Shown: positions 1 through 7,251 of the stretch, in pieces
Layout: every line of letters begins with the position of its first letter
Numbering within the stretch: the first letter of the stretch is position 1
Source of the DNA: UBA11400 sp964550435
Lineage (GTDB): Bacteria > Bacteroidota > Rhodothermia > Balneolales > HLUCCA01
NCBI GenBank assembly: GCA_964550435.1
Contig: CAZJZI010000058.1
Coordinates: 1 to 14,206 of the forward strand
Reading direction: 5' to 3'
Length of the DNA stretch: 14,206 nucleotides
Translations under genes and position numbers: made by a program
Notes under the pieces: generated by a model
Told to the model about the DNA's origin: nothing
Seen by the model: the letters and a program-made list of their open reading frames with translations, nothing else
Databases searched by the model: none

Positions 1-396
1 ATGGACATTACAATCCAGGTTCCAAGCATCAATACCAAAAATGAGCGTCGTGATGGACACCTGCGCACAGCAGATTTCTTTGATGCTGAAAAATACCCTA
101 CGATGCGATTTGTGAGCAAAGAAATCCGCAAGACCGGTGACAATACGTTTGTTGCTATAGGTGATCTTACAATTAAAGAAACTACCAAGACTATTGAACT
201 CCCATTCGAGTTTCTTGGGGCAATGCCAGATCCAAACCGCGAGGGTATGACTGTAGCGGGTTTTCGTGCAGAGACTTCAGTATTGCGTAATGACTATGGT
301 GTTGGTACTGGTGATTATATCCAGACTGCTGTAATCGGTAATGAAGTTGAAATCGAGATTTTCCTCGAAGTCCGTGCCAACCTCGGCAATTCATAA
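1..396 (+). CDS. YceI family protein, C-terminal part (5' end cut by window)
   Basis: YceI proteins are small, usually periplasmic, lipocalin-like beta-barrels that bind polyisoprenoid-type lipids. Visible here is the typical core: a SIxTxNxRRDGHLRTADFF segment (residues 9-27), then KYPTMRF, a DLTIKxxTK strand and a closing GDYIQTAVIGNEVEIEI strand. Family members are about 170-200 residues, and the conserved N-terminal W-x-D-x-x-HS region and signal peptide are missing. The ATG at position 1 therefore most likely lies inside the gene and about 60-70 residues are cut off. The stop is TAA at 394-396, with a terminator 76 nt downstream. The family is clear from motif spacing; the ligand and role cannot be read from the sequence. 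Confidence 0.88.
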   Translation: MDITIQVPSINTKNERRDGHLRTADFFDAEKYPTMRFVSKEIRKTGDNTFVAIGDLTIKETTKTIELPFEFLGAMPDPNREGMTVAGFRAETSVLRNDYGVGTGDYIQTAVIGNEVEIEIFLEVRANLGNS

Positions 397-472
397 TTTC
401 TGAGAGGCCTACCTGCTGCGGTGTTGTATCAGGACAAACCGCAGAATAAATAGTACATAAAAGTACTCCGAG

Positions 473-512
473 AAGGGCGGGGATATCCAAGCGGATTCCT
501 CGTCCTTTTTTT
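473..512 (+). terminator. Rho-independent terminator of the YceI gene
   Basis: A 10-bp stem pairs AAGGGCGGGG (473-482) with CCTCGTCCTT (498-507), including two G-U pairs. Inside the loop a further ATCC/GGAT pair can form. Seven T residues (506-512) follow. It sits 76 nt after the YceI stop and 30 nt before the next small ORF, so it separates the two. Confidence 0.8.
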
Positions 513-541
513 ATATTAGGCCCATTAATCTGGCTTAATTT

Positions 542-682
542 ATGCTAAACAAACAAAAACGCTACTCAAAAGACCTCAAAAACACCAATCGACGCAATGC
601 CATTATCATCGGTATTGGGCTCTTCATTGTGATCAGTGTCACCATTTGGACTGTCTACAGGTTTATGGATTTAATTGGTTGA
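542..682 (+). CDS. small single-helix membrane protein, 46 aa (hypothetical)
   Basis: An ATG-to-TGA reading frame of 46 codons. The first 19 residues are strongly basic and polar (MLNKQKRYSKDLKNTNRRN). They are followed by one hydrophobic helix, roughly residues 20-40 (AIIIGIGLFIVISVTIW then VYRF), and a short tail MDLIG. This pattern fits an inner-membrane peptide with a positively charged cytoplasmic N-terminus. I do not recognise the family. There is no clear Shine-Dalgarno site, which is common for genes in this window. It lies directly after the YceI terminator, so it needs its own promoter. Support is composition and context only; no homology was tested. Confidence 0.5.
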   Translation: MLNKQKRYSKDLKNTNRRNAIIIGIGLFIVISVTIWTVYRFMDLIG

Positions 683-733
683 GCAGTGAGCAGCTAACAG
701 GGAGCGGTAGGGTACGGTTCAGCGCGCAGAGAT

Positions 734-797
734 GATAAGAGGGATTGTTAGGCTCCGCTAGCGGCTCGCCACTAACTGAATGACTCAATCTCTTATC
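734..797. repeat. nested inverted repeat / structured intergenic element
   Basis: The outer arms are GATAAGAGGGATTG (734-747) and CAATCTCTTATC (786-797), complementary apart from a two-base GG bulge. Inside, GTTA (747-750) can pair with TAAC (773-776) and GGC (751-753) with GCC (768-770). At the centre is the perfect palindrome CCGCTAGCGG (755-764). The whole would fold into one long hairpin. No T-run follows, so it is not a standard terminator. The stretch 683-775 looks more GC-rich than its surroundings. It could be a genome-wide intergenic repeat (REP- or MITE-like) or a structured 3' or 5' RNA element. Confidence 0.5.
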
Positions 798-896
798 CGA
801 TTAAAGTTTTAAATTTTGTGATTAAATCCCTAATTTAGGACACCTATTATTAATCAATTTTTGATATCAAAATCCACGTTTTTATCCGGAGTTAAC

Positions 897-1409
897 ATGT
901 TGAACACCCGTACGTTAGTACTCGTTGGAATAGTCGCAGCAGCGGCGTTGCTTCGTTTCTTGCCTCATCCTCCTAACTTCGTTCCGATTGCTGCAATCGC
1001 ATTGTTTGCTGGATCATACTTTTCTGACAAACGTTTGGCGTTGTTACTTCCCCTAAGTATCATGTTATTTACTGATCTGGTTATTGGATTCCACGATACG
1101 ATGTGGGTGGTGTATCTGAGTTTCGCGGCTATGGTCGGAATTGGATCATTGGTTGGAAAGCGTATTGGATTCGCAACCGTAACAGCTGGCGCACTTACAG
1201 GCTCAATTCTGTTTTATCTGACTACTAACTTTGCAGTTTGGGCAATGGGATCTGGATTATTTTACCCTTTGACGCTCGAAGGCCTTTTGATGTCGTACAC
1301 AGCAGCGATTCCGTTTTTCCACTATTCAATCGCTGGAGATTTATTCTATTCTGCCATACTTTTCGGTGGATTTGAATACGCAAAAAGCAGAATACCAGCC
1401 CTCGCTTAA
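897..1409 (+). CDS. DUF6580-type integral membrane protein
   Basis: A 170-residue hydrophobic protein with about five predicted transmembrane segments. Near the N-terminus it carries LRFLPHPPNFVPIAAIALFAGSYFSDKR-like features: the HPPNFVPIAAIALFAG block is the hallmark of the DUF6580 family, annotated as putative transport proteins and resembling ECF-transporter substrate-binding components. Further conserved-looking blocks are SIMLFTDLVIGFHDTM and YTAAIPFFHYSIAGDLFYS. The ATG at 897 is chosen because GGAG (888-891) lies 5 nt upstream; a TTG at 861 in the same frame would add 12 residues. The substrate is unknown. It stands alone between the inverted-repeat element and a shared terminator. 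Family assignment is from remembered motif patterns. Confidence 0.75.
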   Translation: MLNTRTLVLVGIVAAAALLRFLPHPPNFVPIAAIALFAGSYFSDKRLALLLPLSIMLFTDLVIGFHDTMWVVYLSFAAMVGIGSLVGKRIGFATVTAGALTGSILFYLTTNFAVWAMGSGLFYPLTLEGLLMSYTAAIPFFHYSIAGDLFYSAILFGGFEYAKSRIPALA

Positions 1410-1423
1410 TTCATTCTATTAAA

Positions 1424-1466
1424 CATAAAAAGGGATGTGCACTCAATGTACATCCCTTTTTTTATG
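1424..1466. terminator. bidirectional terminator between DUF6580 and serine hydrolase genes
   Basis: A 15-bp perfect stem pairs CATAAAAAGGGATGT (1424-1438) with ACATCCCTTTTTTTATG (1450-1466, two T residues unpaired). A T-run (1457-1463) follows the GC core on the plus strand and the matching A-run (1427-1431) gives a T-run on the minus strand. It lies 14 nt after the DUF6580 stop and 18 nt past the stop of the minus-strand hydrolase, so it can serve both. Confidence 0.85.
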
Positions 1467-1484
1467 TTTTTGAAATCAGAAATT

Positions 1485-2387
1485 TTAGTGTCCCGATTCC
1501 CCAATATGCTTCCACAAGACTGAAGACACATTTCTTAGCAGTACGAACCCTTCGTTATCATCTCCCCAACTAATGTCTTCTTGATTCTTTGTGATCACCG
1601 TGAAAACATAATCGTTATTGGGTGCATTGACCAATAATACTTCAGATCTGGACCGGTTAACTGCTCCCTGCTTTGATGCAACGTTTATGTTTTTGGGAAC
1701 CGATGAGAGTGCTTCTTTGTCCCAAAGCGACTTCGACATCAACCGATACATTTCTTCACTAGCTTCTACACTTACTACTTCACCGGAGTATATCTTTTCA
1801 ACTAATGTTGCCATTTCACGTGGGGTTGTCTGTCCCCAACCATAAGCTCTGAATGCGTCCTGTCGTCCTTCTGTCCTGGAATTCACACGCGTATGTTCCA
1901 AACCAAGTCTTAGCATCTGATCATTAATAGCCGTTCCCGTTCCTGCCAATTCCTGCAACCAAAGACTAGCCGTATTGTCACTAAATGATATCATTAGGAA
2001 CAGTAATTTATGTAATGAAATCGTTTCACCTGCCTTGAATGAGGCAACAACATCTTCTCCCGCATAATACAGTCGGTCTTCATAAACTTGGGTACTGTCA
2101 TAATGGAGCTCACCAGCTTCCATTTTCTCAAAAATGCGGGTCATTATAGGTACTTTGACCATACTAGCGGATGGAAATATTGAATCGGCGTTGATTTCGA
2201 TGGTCTTACCCGTACGTAGATGCTTGACATAGATCCCAACATCACCATTAAATCCAGCAACTAAGGATTCCAGTTCAGATTGAACAGCAGTAAAATCTGG
2301 TTCATGATGGTCATTTTTGGAAATAAACGTTAACGCAAAGGAGAGTATCAATACCCCCACAATTGAAATAAAATAATTCTGTTTCAT
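1485..2387 (-). CDS. class A beta-lactamase-like serine hydrolase
   Basis: A 300-residue protein of the beta-lactamase/transpeptidase-like fold (beta-lactamase2 family). An N-terminal hydrophobic segment (residues about 4-22) with no lipobox cysteine suggests a signal peptide or anchor, so it would act in the periplasm. Class A landmarks at the usual spacing are S75-M-V-K78 (nucleophile and base), S136-D-N138 and an omega-loop R171-T-E173 matching R164/E166 of TEM. The third motif is K239-Q-G instead of K-T/S-G, and the ExxLN of true class A enzymes is not kept. It may be a divergent beta-lactamase, a DD-peptidase or an esterase; resistance cannot be claimed. ATG start without a Shine-Dalgarno site. 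It is transcribed divergently from mgtE and ends at a shared terminator. Confidence 0.85.
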   Translation of the reverse strand: MKQNYFISIVGVLILSFALTFISKNDHHEPDFTAVQSELESLVAGFNGDVGIYVKHLRTGKTIEINADSIFPSASMVKVPIMTRIFEKMEAGELHYDSTQVYEDRLYYAGEDVVASFKAGETISLHKLLFLMISFSDNTASLWLQELAGTGTAINDQMLRLGLEHTRVNSRTEGRQDAFRAYGWGQTTPREMATLVEKIYSGEVVSVEASEEMYRLMSKSLWDKEALSSVPKNINVASKQGAVNRSRSEVLLVNAPNNDYVFTVITKNQEDISWGDDNEGFVLLRNVSSVLWKHIGESGH

Positions 2388-2597
2388 AGATGATATATCG
2401 ATTTTGATAATTGGCCAAAGTCATCCGTCAAGATAATTATTTTCACTCGACTCCAACTAACGTTTAGAAAACGCAGAAAAAAAGCCTATTATTAAACGAT
2501 TTTTAAGCCCTGAATAATTAGATTTTTCTATTCATATTATTTCTGGAGACCACTTTTAAATCACCATTAAGCCGATAATCTCCAAGCCAATCTGCTT
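2388..2597. other. divergent intergenic region between serine hydrolase and mgtE
   Basis: This 210-bp AT-rich gap must carry the promoters of both divergent genes. No reading frame of note is present and no convincing -35/-10 pair stands out. TGGAGA near 2542 and TCTCCA near 2580 could pair across the mgtE leader as a small hairpin. No known Mg2+ riboswitch architecture was recognised. Confidence 0.35.
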
Positions 2598-3968
2598 ATG
2601 ATAAAAGAACTCCTGCAACCGGAAATTGAAGAACTCATCAACGCACAGAACTGGGAAGATCTGCGTGAATCGATAGAGGAGTGGCCGATTGCGGAGATTG
2701 CAGATGTTCTGGTTGGATTGGCACCGGCCGATAGAGTTATTTTTTTTCGGGTTCTGCCCAGACATAAATCAGCCGAGGTATTCTCATACCTTGAAACTGA
2801 TTATCAGAACGCCCTCCTCGACGAAATGACGACCGAGGAAACGCGTCATCTTTTGGCAAATCTTCGTCCTGATGACCGTACAACATTACTTGGTGAACTC
2901 CCTGGTCAGGTAACCCAGCGCCTTCTCAACTATCTGAGCCCTCAGGATTTGAAGGAAGCTCGTCAACTACTTGGATACCCTGAAGAGTCGATTGGTCGAT
3001 TGATGACCCCTGATTATGTTGCTGTGCGTCCAAGCTGGACCGTCGAGGAAGCTCTCCAGCACATCCGAAAGATGGGTAAAAGCAGTGAGACCATAAACGT
3101 TATTTATGTGACGGATACATCCTGGCACTTAATTGACGCCCTGGATTTACAACATTTCATCCTGGCTCGTCCTGATGATTTGGTTGAAGATCTGATGGAT
3201 CATACTGTTATTAGTGTAGAAGCCGCTTCTGACCGTGAAGAAGCTGTGACAATTATGCAAAAGTACGACAAAGTTGTGCTTCCGGTTGTCGATTCGGATG
3301 GAGTTTTGCTCGGAATTGTGACAGTGGATGACGTTCTTGACGTTGCCGAAGAAGAGGCTACTGAAGACTTCCAGAAAATGGGGGGTGTGTCTGCCTTAGA
3401 CAAGCCCTATCTGTCGGCAGATATCTGGACCATGTTCAAAAAACGGGGTGGATGGCTTGCTGTCCTTTTTTTGGGACAAATGCTTACAGCAACCGCAATG
3501 GAGTCATTCTCACAGCAAATTGAGGCTGTTATAGCATTGGCAATTTTTATTCCTCTGATTATCTCCAGTGGAGGAAACAGTGGATCACAAGCTACATCAC
3601 TTATCATTCGTGCAATGGCCGTTGGTGAAGTTACACTCAAAGATTGGTGGATTGTAATGAGAAGGGAAGCAATAACCGGATTAATACTTGGGTTCTTCCT
3701 TGCCGTTATCGGTATTCTAAGAGTTACCGGTTTCCATCTTGCTGGGTGGTCAAATTACGGAGCAGATTATATGCTCATTGCTCTTACTGTTTCCGTGGCA
3801 CTGGTCGGCGTAGTTTCTTGGGGATCACTTGCAGGAAGTATGTTACCTTTTGTTCTGCGAAGATTCGGACTTGATCCGGCTACAGCTTCCGCACCATTTG
3901 TTGCCACCCTCGTTGATGTAACCGGACTGCTGATATACTTCGGGGCTGCAGCTCTTATTCTGACTTAA
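2598..3968 (+). CDS. mgtE: magnesium transporter MgtE
   Basis: An inner-membrane Mg2+ channel that closes when cytoplasmic Mg2+ is high. The 456-residue length is typical. Domain order: N domain, residues about 1-130 (helical, with WPIAEIADVLVGLAPADR and a YPEESIGRLMTP junction); a CBS pair, about 133-255 (DVLDVAEEEATEDFQKMGG leads out of it along the plug helix); then five transmembrane helices, about 285-456. MgtE signatures are present: IISSGGNSGSQATSLIIRA with GEV following, and LDPATASAPFVATLVDVTG near the C-terminus. D440 there corresponds to the pore Asp432 of the Thermus protein. The ATG has no Shine-Dalgarno site. The 3' end is only 10 bp from the stop of a convergent kinase gene, with no terminator between them. 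Confidence 0.96.
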   Translation: MIKELLQPEIEELINAQNWEDLRESIEEWPIAEIADVLVGLAPADRVIFFRVLPRHKSAEVFSYLETDYQNALLDEMTTEETRHLLANLRPDDRTTLLGELPGQVTQRLLNYLSPQDLKEARQLLGYPEESIGRLMTPDYVAVRPSWTVEEALQHIRKMGKSSETINVIYVTDTSWHLIDALDLQHFILARPDDLVEDLMDHTVISVEAASDREEAVTIMQKYDKVVLPVVDSDGVLLGIVTVDDVLDVAEEEATEDFQKMGGVSALDKPYLSADIWTMFKKRGGWLAVLFLGQMLTATAMESFSQQIEAVIALAIFIPLIISSGGNSGSQATSLIIRAMAVGEVTLKDWWIVMRREAITGLILGFFLAVIGILRVTGFHLAGWSNYGADYMLIALTVSVALVGVVSWGSLAGSMLPFVLRRFGLDPATASAPFVATLVDVTGLLIYFGAAALILT

Positions 3969-3978
3969 TAGTTTACTT

Positions 3979-5067
3979 TTATTTCATGGGTAACGTAATT
4001 GTAACGGTAGTACCGAACTTTTCTTTGCTCTCAATATTGAACGTCCCACCCAATAATGAAATGAGCTGTCTGGCAATAGTCAACCCCAAGCCAGCACCCT
4101 GTTGTTCGTTCTTTTGGCGAGCTACCTGTACAAATCCACCAAGGCGTTCTAAATTAATCGGATCAATACCAATCCCATGATCTGAGATCTCAATCACAAG
4201 AATATCCCCTTTTTGACGGGCTGAGACATGTACTTTTTGCCCGTTCTTTGAAAATCTGAATGCGTTATCTATAATCTCGAAGCAAATTTTCTCAAAATCT
4301 TTTTCTGCTATGTGAATCTCGACGTCGTCAATCTGAAGGTCCAAATCGTCACCGCGTTCATATTCATACGCCGTATTCTGTGCAACTTGCACCAGGTACT
4401 CGAGAACAGATAATTTCTTTGTTATTGGGGTCAGTCCATTTTCTTTACCCATTTGTTTGAGCTTTAACTCGGTAAACGCGATATAGTTCTCTACAAGTCG
4501 ATTCAGTCGTTTACCTGATTCATAGATGTACGTCAGATATTCACGTAATTCATCTTTATCCGTTTCATCTATGTTATCTAATAGATATTCAGAAAAACCC
4601 ATGATTCCTGTTAGAGGTGTTCTCAACTCATGCGGCAAGGATACTGCGATATTATTCCGAAGTTCATCGAAGTCTGACTCGTATTTTTTATCAATTTTAT
4701 CGGATTTATTGAGTCTTGCATTAATTGCAGCAAGCATCTGCTCGCGTGTAAATGGTTTTGTCAGGTAATCATCTGCCCCTAGATTCATTCCTTCTCGATG
4801 ATCAGTCGGATCAGCTTTTGCAGTCAGAAAGACAAACGGGATTGAGGCATAATCAACGGATTTAGTCAATTCTCGCAGAAACTCATGCCCAGTCATGCCC
4901 GGCATCATCACATCACAGATAATCAAATCGGGATAATACTCACGAAGTACCTCAAAAGCATCTGACCCACTGGTAGCAAATCGAACTGTATACTCTTCAG
5001 CTTCAAGTAAATCAATGAGATTATTCCGTACATCAGAATCATCTTCAACGACTAGAATCCTTGCCAT
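3979..5067 (-). CDS. receiver-histidine kinase hybrid (REC-HisKA-HATPase)
   Basis: A 362-residue cytoplasmic signalling protein without membrane segments. The receiver domain (residues 1-120) has D9/D10, phosphoacceptor D52 in CDVMMPG, T82 and K104 in the KPF motif. A short helix leads to the dimerisation domain with H146 in SLPHELRTPL. The ATPase domain follows with N268 (EIIDNAFRFS), G1 DHGIGI (297-302) and G2 GAGLGL (324-329). All catalytic residues are kept, so both phosphoacceptance and kinase activity are expected. The receiver is at the N-terminus, where it would control the kinase. The ATG shares one base with the stop of the upstream kinase (TAATG), and AGAGGA (5071-5076 complement) serves as ribosome binding site. 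There is no DNA-binding output domain. Confidence 0.93.
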   Translation of the reverse strand: MARILVVEDDSDVRNNLIDLLEAEEYTVRFATSGSDAFEVLREYYPDLIICDVMMPGMTGHEFLRELTKSVDYASIPFVFLTAKADPTDHREGMNLGADDYLTKPFTREQMLAAINARLNKSDKIDKKYESDFDELRNNIAVSLPHELRTPLTGIMGFSEYLLDNIDETDKDELREYLTYIYESGKRLNRLVENYIAFTELKLKQMGKENGLTPITKKLSVLEYLVQVAQNTAYEYERGDDLDLQIDDVEIHIAEKDFEKICFEIIDNAFRFSKNGQKVHVSARQKGDILVIEISDHGIGIDPINLERLGGFVQVARQKNEQQGAGLGLTIARQLISLLGGTFNIESKEKFGTTVTITLPMK

Positions 5068-7094
5068 TAGTCCTCTGGATTGGTTACGTCTAAAATTACA
5101 GTTACTGTTGTCCCTACATTTTCCGTGCTATCAATGGTAATAGTACCACCATGAGCATCAACTGATCGTTTAACTATAGGTAATCCCAAGCCAGTGCCTG
5201 GTGTTTCCCCCACATTTCTTGCTCTAAAGAAAGCCTGAAACATTTGGTCTAAGTCTGACTTAGGAATTCCTATTCCTTGATCTTCGACTAAAAGAAATAA
5301 TTGATCATCTTTCAGGTTCAGATTAACACGTACGGTACTGCCTTTTGATGAGTATTTCAAGGCATTAGTCACCAAATTTGTCAGAATTTGTCGAAAAAGT
5401 TTTCGATCCAACCAAACCGTAGTATCTCTTTTTGGAGATTCAAATACAATGTTGTGTGATCCCTTGGAGTTAAGTTCAATTTCGTCTAGAATACTCTGAG
5501 TCACTTTTATTGCTTGTTCTGATTTTTTCTCAGATATAAGCTTCCCAGCATCTGATTTCCCAATAATTAGTACATCATCCATCATTGAGATAATATGCTT
5601 AACTGCCGATTGAATACGGCTATGATGAACTTCATTTTTTTCTTTAGACCAGTTATGTCCGTAATGCTGAAGTAACTCGGATGAAGTCATGATACTGGCC
5701 AGAGGTGTTCGAAATTCGTGTGATGTCATTGAAACGAATTGAGCTCTGAGTTCACTCAATTCCTTTTCTTTATCGTAAGCACGGCTGATTTCATCATTAG
5801 CAAGCTTGCGATCGGTAACATCAAATATCATTACAAACAAACCTATAACCTCCTCTGAAAGATTTTTATCGGCATCAAAGTAAATCTCAATCCACCGTGT
5901 CTGCTCGTCACGCGTAGTAAACGGCACCAGCATCTGAATATGACTTGATTGTGAGGTAAAAAACTCCTTCAGATGAAGTTTGATATCAGACACTGTGTTT
6001 TCATCAAAAAAACTGATGAAATCTTTCCCCAAGCTTGATGATATATCGTATCCCGTGATTTGTTCCCAAGCTGGATTGATAAATCGAATAATCCCGTCTT
6101 CATCCAGCTTACATATGGCTTCCCTGACACGATCAACTACCGCTTTATAGCTCGATTGCGAAATGAGAAGGTCTTCCTCGGATTTTTTCCTGATCTGGAC
6201 TTCACGTTTTAGTTCGCGTGTCCGATCCTCTATCATATCTTCGAGGTGTTTACTATGTTTTTGCAATTGTGCGTATAACTCAGCATTGCGTTTAGCCAAT
6301 TGTGCTGCGTGGGATGCAGTTGACTGAAGTTCACGGACTGCGTTTACACGGTCTGTAATATCCTGTAGACTACCTTCATTGTATTGGAAAACATCATCCT
6401 TGTAAACTGGTTTGCCGTTTATTTCTACCCAGATCACAGACCTGTCGTAACGCCACATTTCAACTTCCAGACCTTTAACTTCACCCAGCTCATTGGTTCG
6501 TCGTTTCCATTGAGAGTAATGGTCTTTATGGACATATAGATCCTTGGTTTCTATAGCCATCAAAGTCTTTGCATCTGGATAACCCAGCATATTTACCATT
6601 GCTTGGTTCACTTCCATGAATCGACCATCGGGCGAGGTTTGATACAATCCGATTGGAATGCCTTGAAACAGTTCTTCATATCTGTTTTGAGCGGCTTCCA
6701 ATGCTTTTCGTTGTTGAGATTGAATAAACGATTGACGAATGGATGCCCTCAATCGCTCGAGATTTGCGGGTGATTTAAGAATGTAGTCCTGAAGCCCATT
6801 TTTCATAGCTGAAACGGCGATCTCTTCGCTTCCGGATGCCGTAAACATGATTACTGAGCAATCAGGCTGGTGTTGTTTCACCATTTTCAGGATTTCAAGA
6901 CCTGAAGTCCAATTGAGTTGGTAGTCTGTAATTACGAGGTCGATTATCCGATCTGAAATCTGGTCATAAAAGTCATCATAGTTTCTAACTTCTGATACCA
7001 TGGCCGCTGGTTCTTCTGATCGTACCTCTCTGTATATAAGAGCACGGTCATCTGGGTTGTCATCGACTATAAGGATATGTTCGTAAGGGCTCAA
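5067..7094 (-). CDS. REC-PAS-PAS-histidine kinase, first gene of kinase pair
   Basis: A soluble sensor kinase of about 675 residues (numbered from a TTG at 7094). The receiver, about 1-120, has D11/D12, phosphoacceptor D57 (VITDYQ) and K107. PAS1 is about 134-253. A basic coiled coil of about 265-312 (RNAELYAQLQKHSKHLEDMI) follows. PAS2 is about 313-430. HisKA has H459 in MTSHEFRTPL; HATPase has N577 (TNLVTNALKYS), G1 DQGIGI and G2 GTGLGL. The frame is open to another TTG at 7160, which would add a cysteine-rich 22-residue N-terminus (CCSRFCC) unlike a receiver domain. The 7094 start is preferred because it places the receiver residues at CheY-like positions. There is no ATG before residue 30 and no Shine-Dalgarno site. 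Signal and target are unknown. Confidence 0.92.
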   Translation of the reverse strand: MSPYEHILIVDDNPDDRALIYREVRSEEPAAMVSEVRNYDDFYDQISDRIIDLVITDYQLNWTSGLEILKMVKQHQPDCSVIMFTASGSEEIAVSAMKNGLQDYILKSPANLERLRASIRQSFIQSQQRKALEAAQNRYEELFQGIPIGLYQTSPDGRFMEVNQAMVNMLGYPDAKTLMAIETKDLYVHKDHYSQWKRRTNELGEVKGLEVEMWRYDRSVIWVEINGKPVYKDDVFQYNEGSLQDITDRVNAVRELQSTASHAAQLAKRNAELYAQLQKHSKHLEDMIEDRTRELKREVQIRKKSEEDLLISQSSYKAVVDRVREAICKLDEDGIIRFINPAWEQITGYDISSSLGKDFISFFDENTVSDIKLHLKEFFTSQSSHIQMLVPFTTRDEQTRWIEIYFDADKNLSEEVIGLFVMIFDVTDRKLANDEISRAYDKEKELSELRAQFVSMTSHEFRTPLASIMTSSELLQHYGHNWSKEKNEVHHSRIQSAVKHIISMMDDVLIIGKSDAGKLISEKKSEQAIKVTQSILDEIELNSKGSHNIVFESPKRDTTVWLDRKLFRQILTNLVTNALKYSSKGSTVRVNLNLKDDQLFLLVEDQGIGIPKSDLDQMFQAFFRARNVGETPGTGLGLPIVKRSVDAHGGTITIDSTENVGTTVTVILDVTNPED

Positions 7095-7164
7095 AATAAG
7101 TGTACTGAGATGATAAATTGGCTTTTGACTACAACAGAATCTTGAACAGCAAAAATACAAGCTA

Positions 7165-7172
7165 CAAAGCTA
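7165..7172 (-). promoter_or_regulatory. candidate -7 element (TAGCTTTG) of the kinase operon
   Basis: On the minus strand, TAGCTTTG fits the Bacteroidota -7 consensus TAnnTTTG. Transcription from it would begin near 7158, leaving a leader of about 60 nt before the preferred TTG start at 7094 and making the TTG at 7160 unlikely. No good -33 TTTG is visible at the expected distance, so this is weak. Confidence 0.25.
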
Positions 7173-7251
7173 ATACCATTTGAAAAAATATTAATTACAT
7201 TTAGGCTCGCTATACAAGTGTAAACGGTAAATCCATAACCCAGAACCTAAA

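Noticed and set aside
1..3. ATG at position 1 as the true YceI start
   Set aside because: The protein begins in the middle of the family core, so the real start lies outside the window.
861..896. TTG start at 861 for the DUF6580 protein
   Set aside because: It adds 12 residues of no family character, whereas ATG 897 has GGAG 5 nt upstream and gives the expected N-terminus.
3644..3874. 76-residue reading frame within mgtE
   Set aside because: Out-of-frame overlap of the MgtE transmembrane domain; composition does not resemble a protein family.
7095..7160. Cysteine-rich N-terminus (CCSRFCC) of the PAS kinase as a possible metal site
   Set aside because: It depends on a TTG at 7160 and lies beside a possible -7 promoter element; starting at 7094 puts the receiver residues in CheY-like register.
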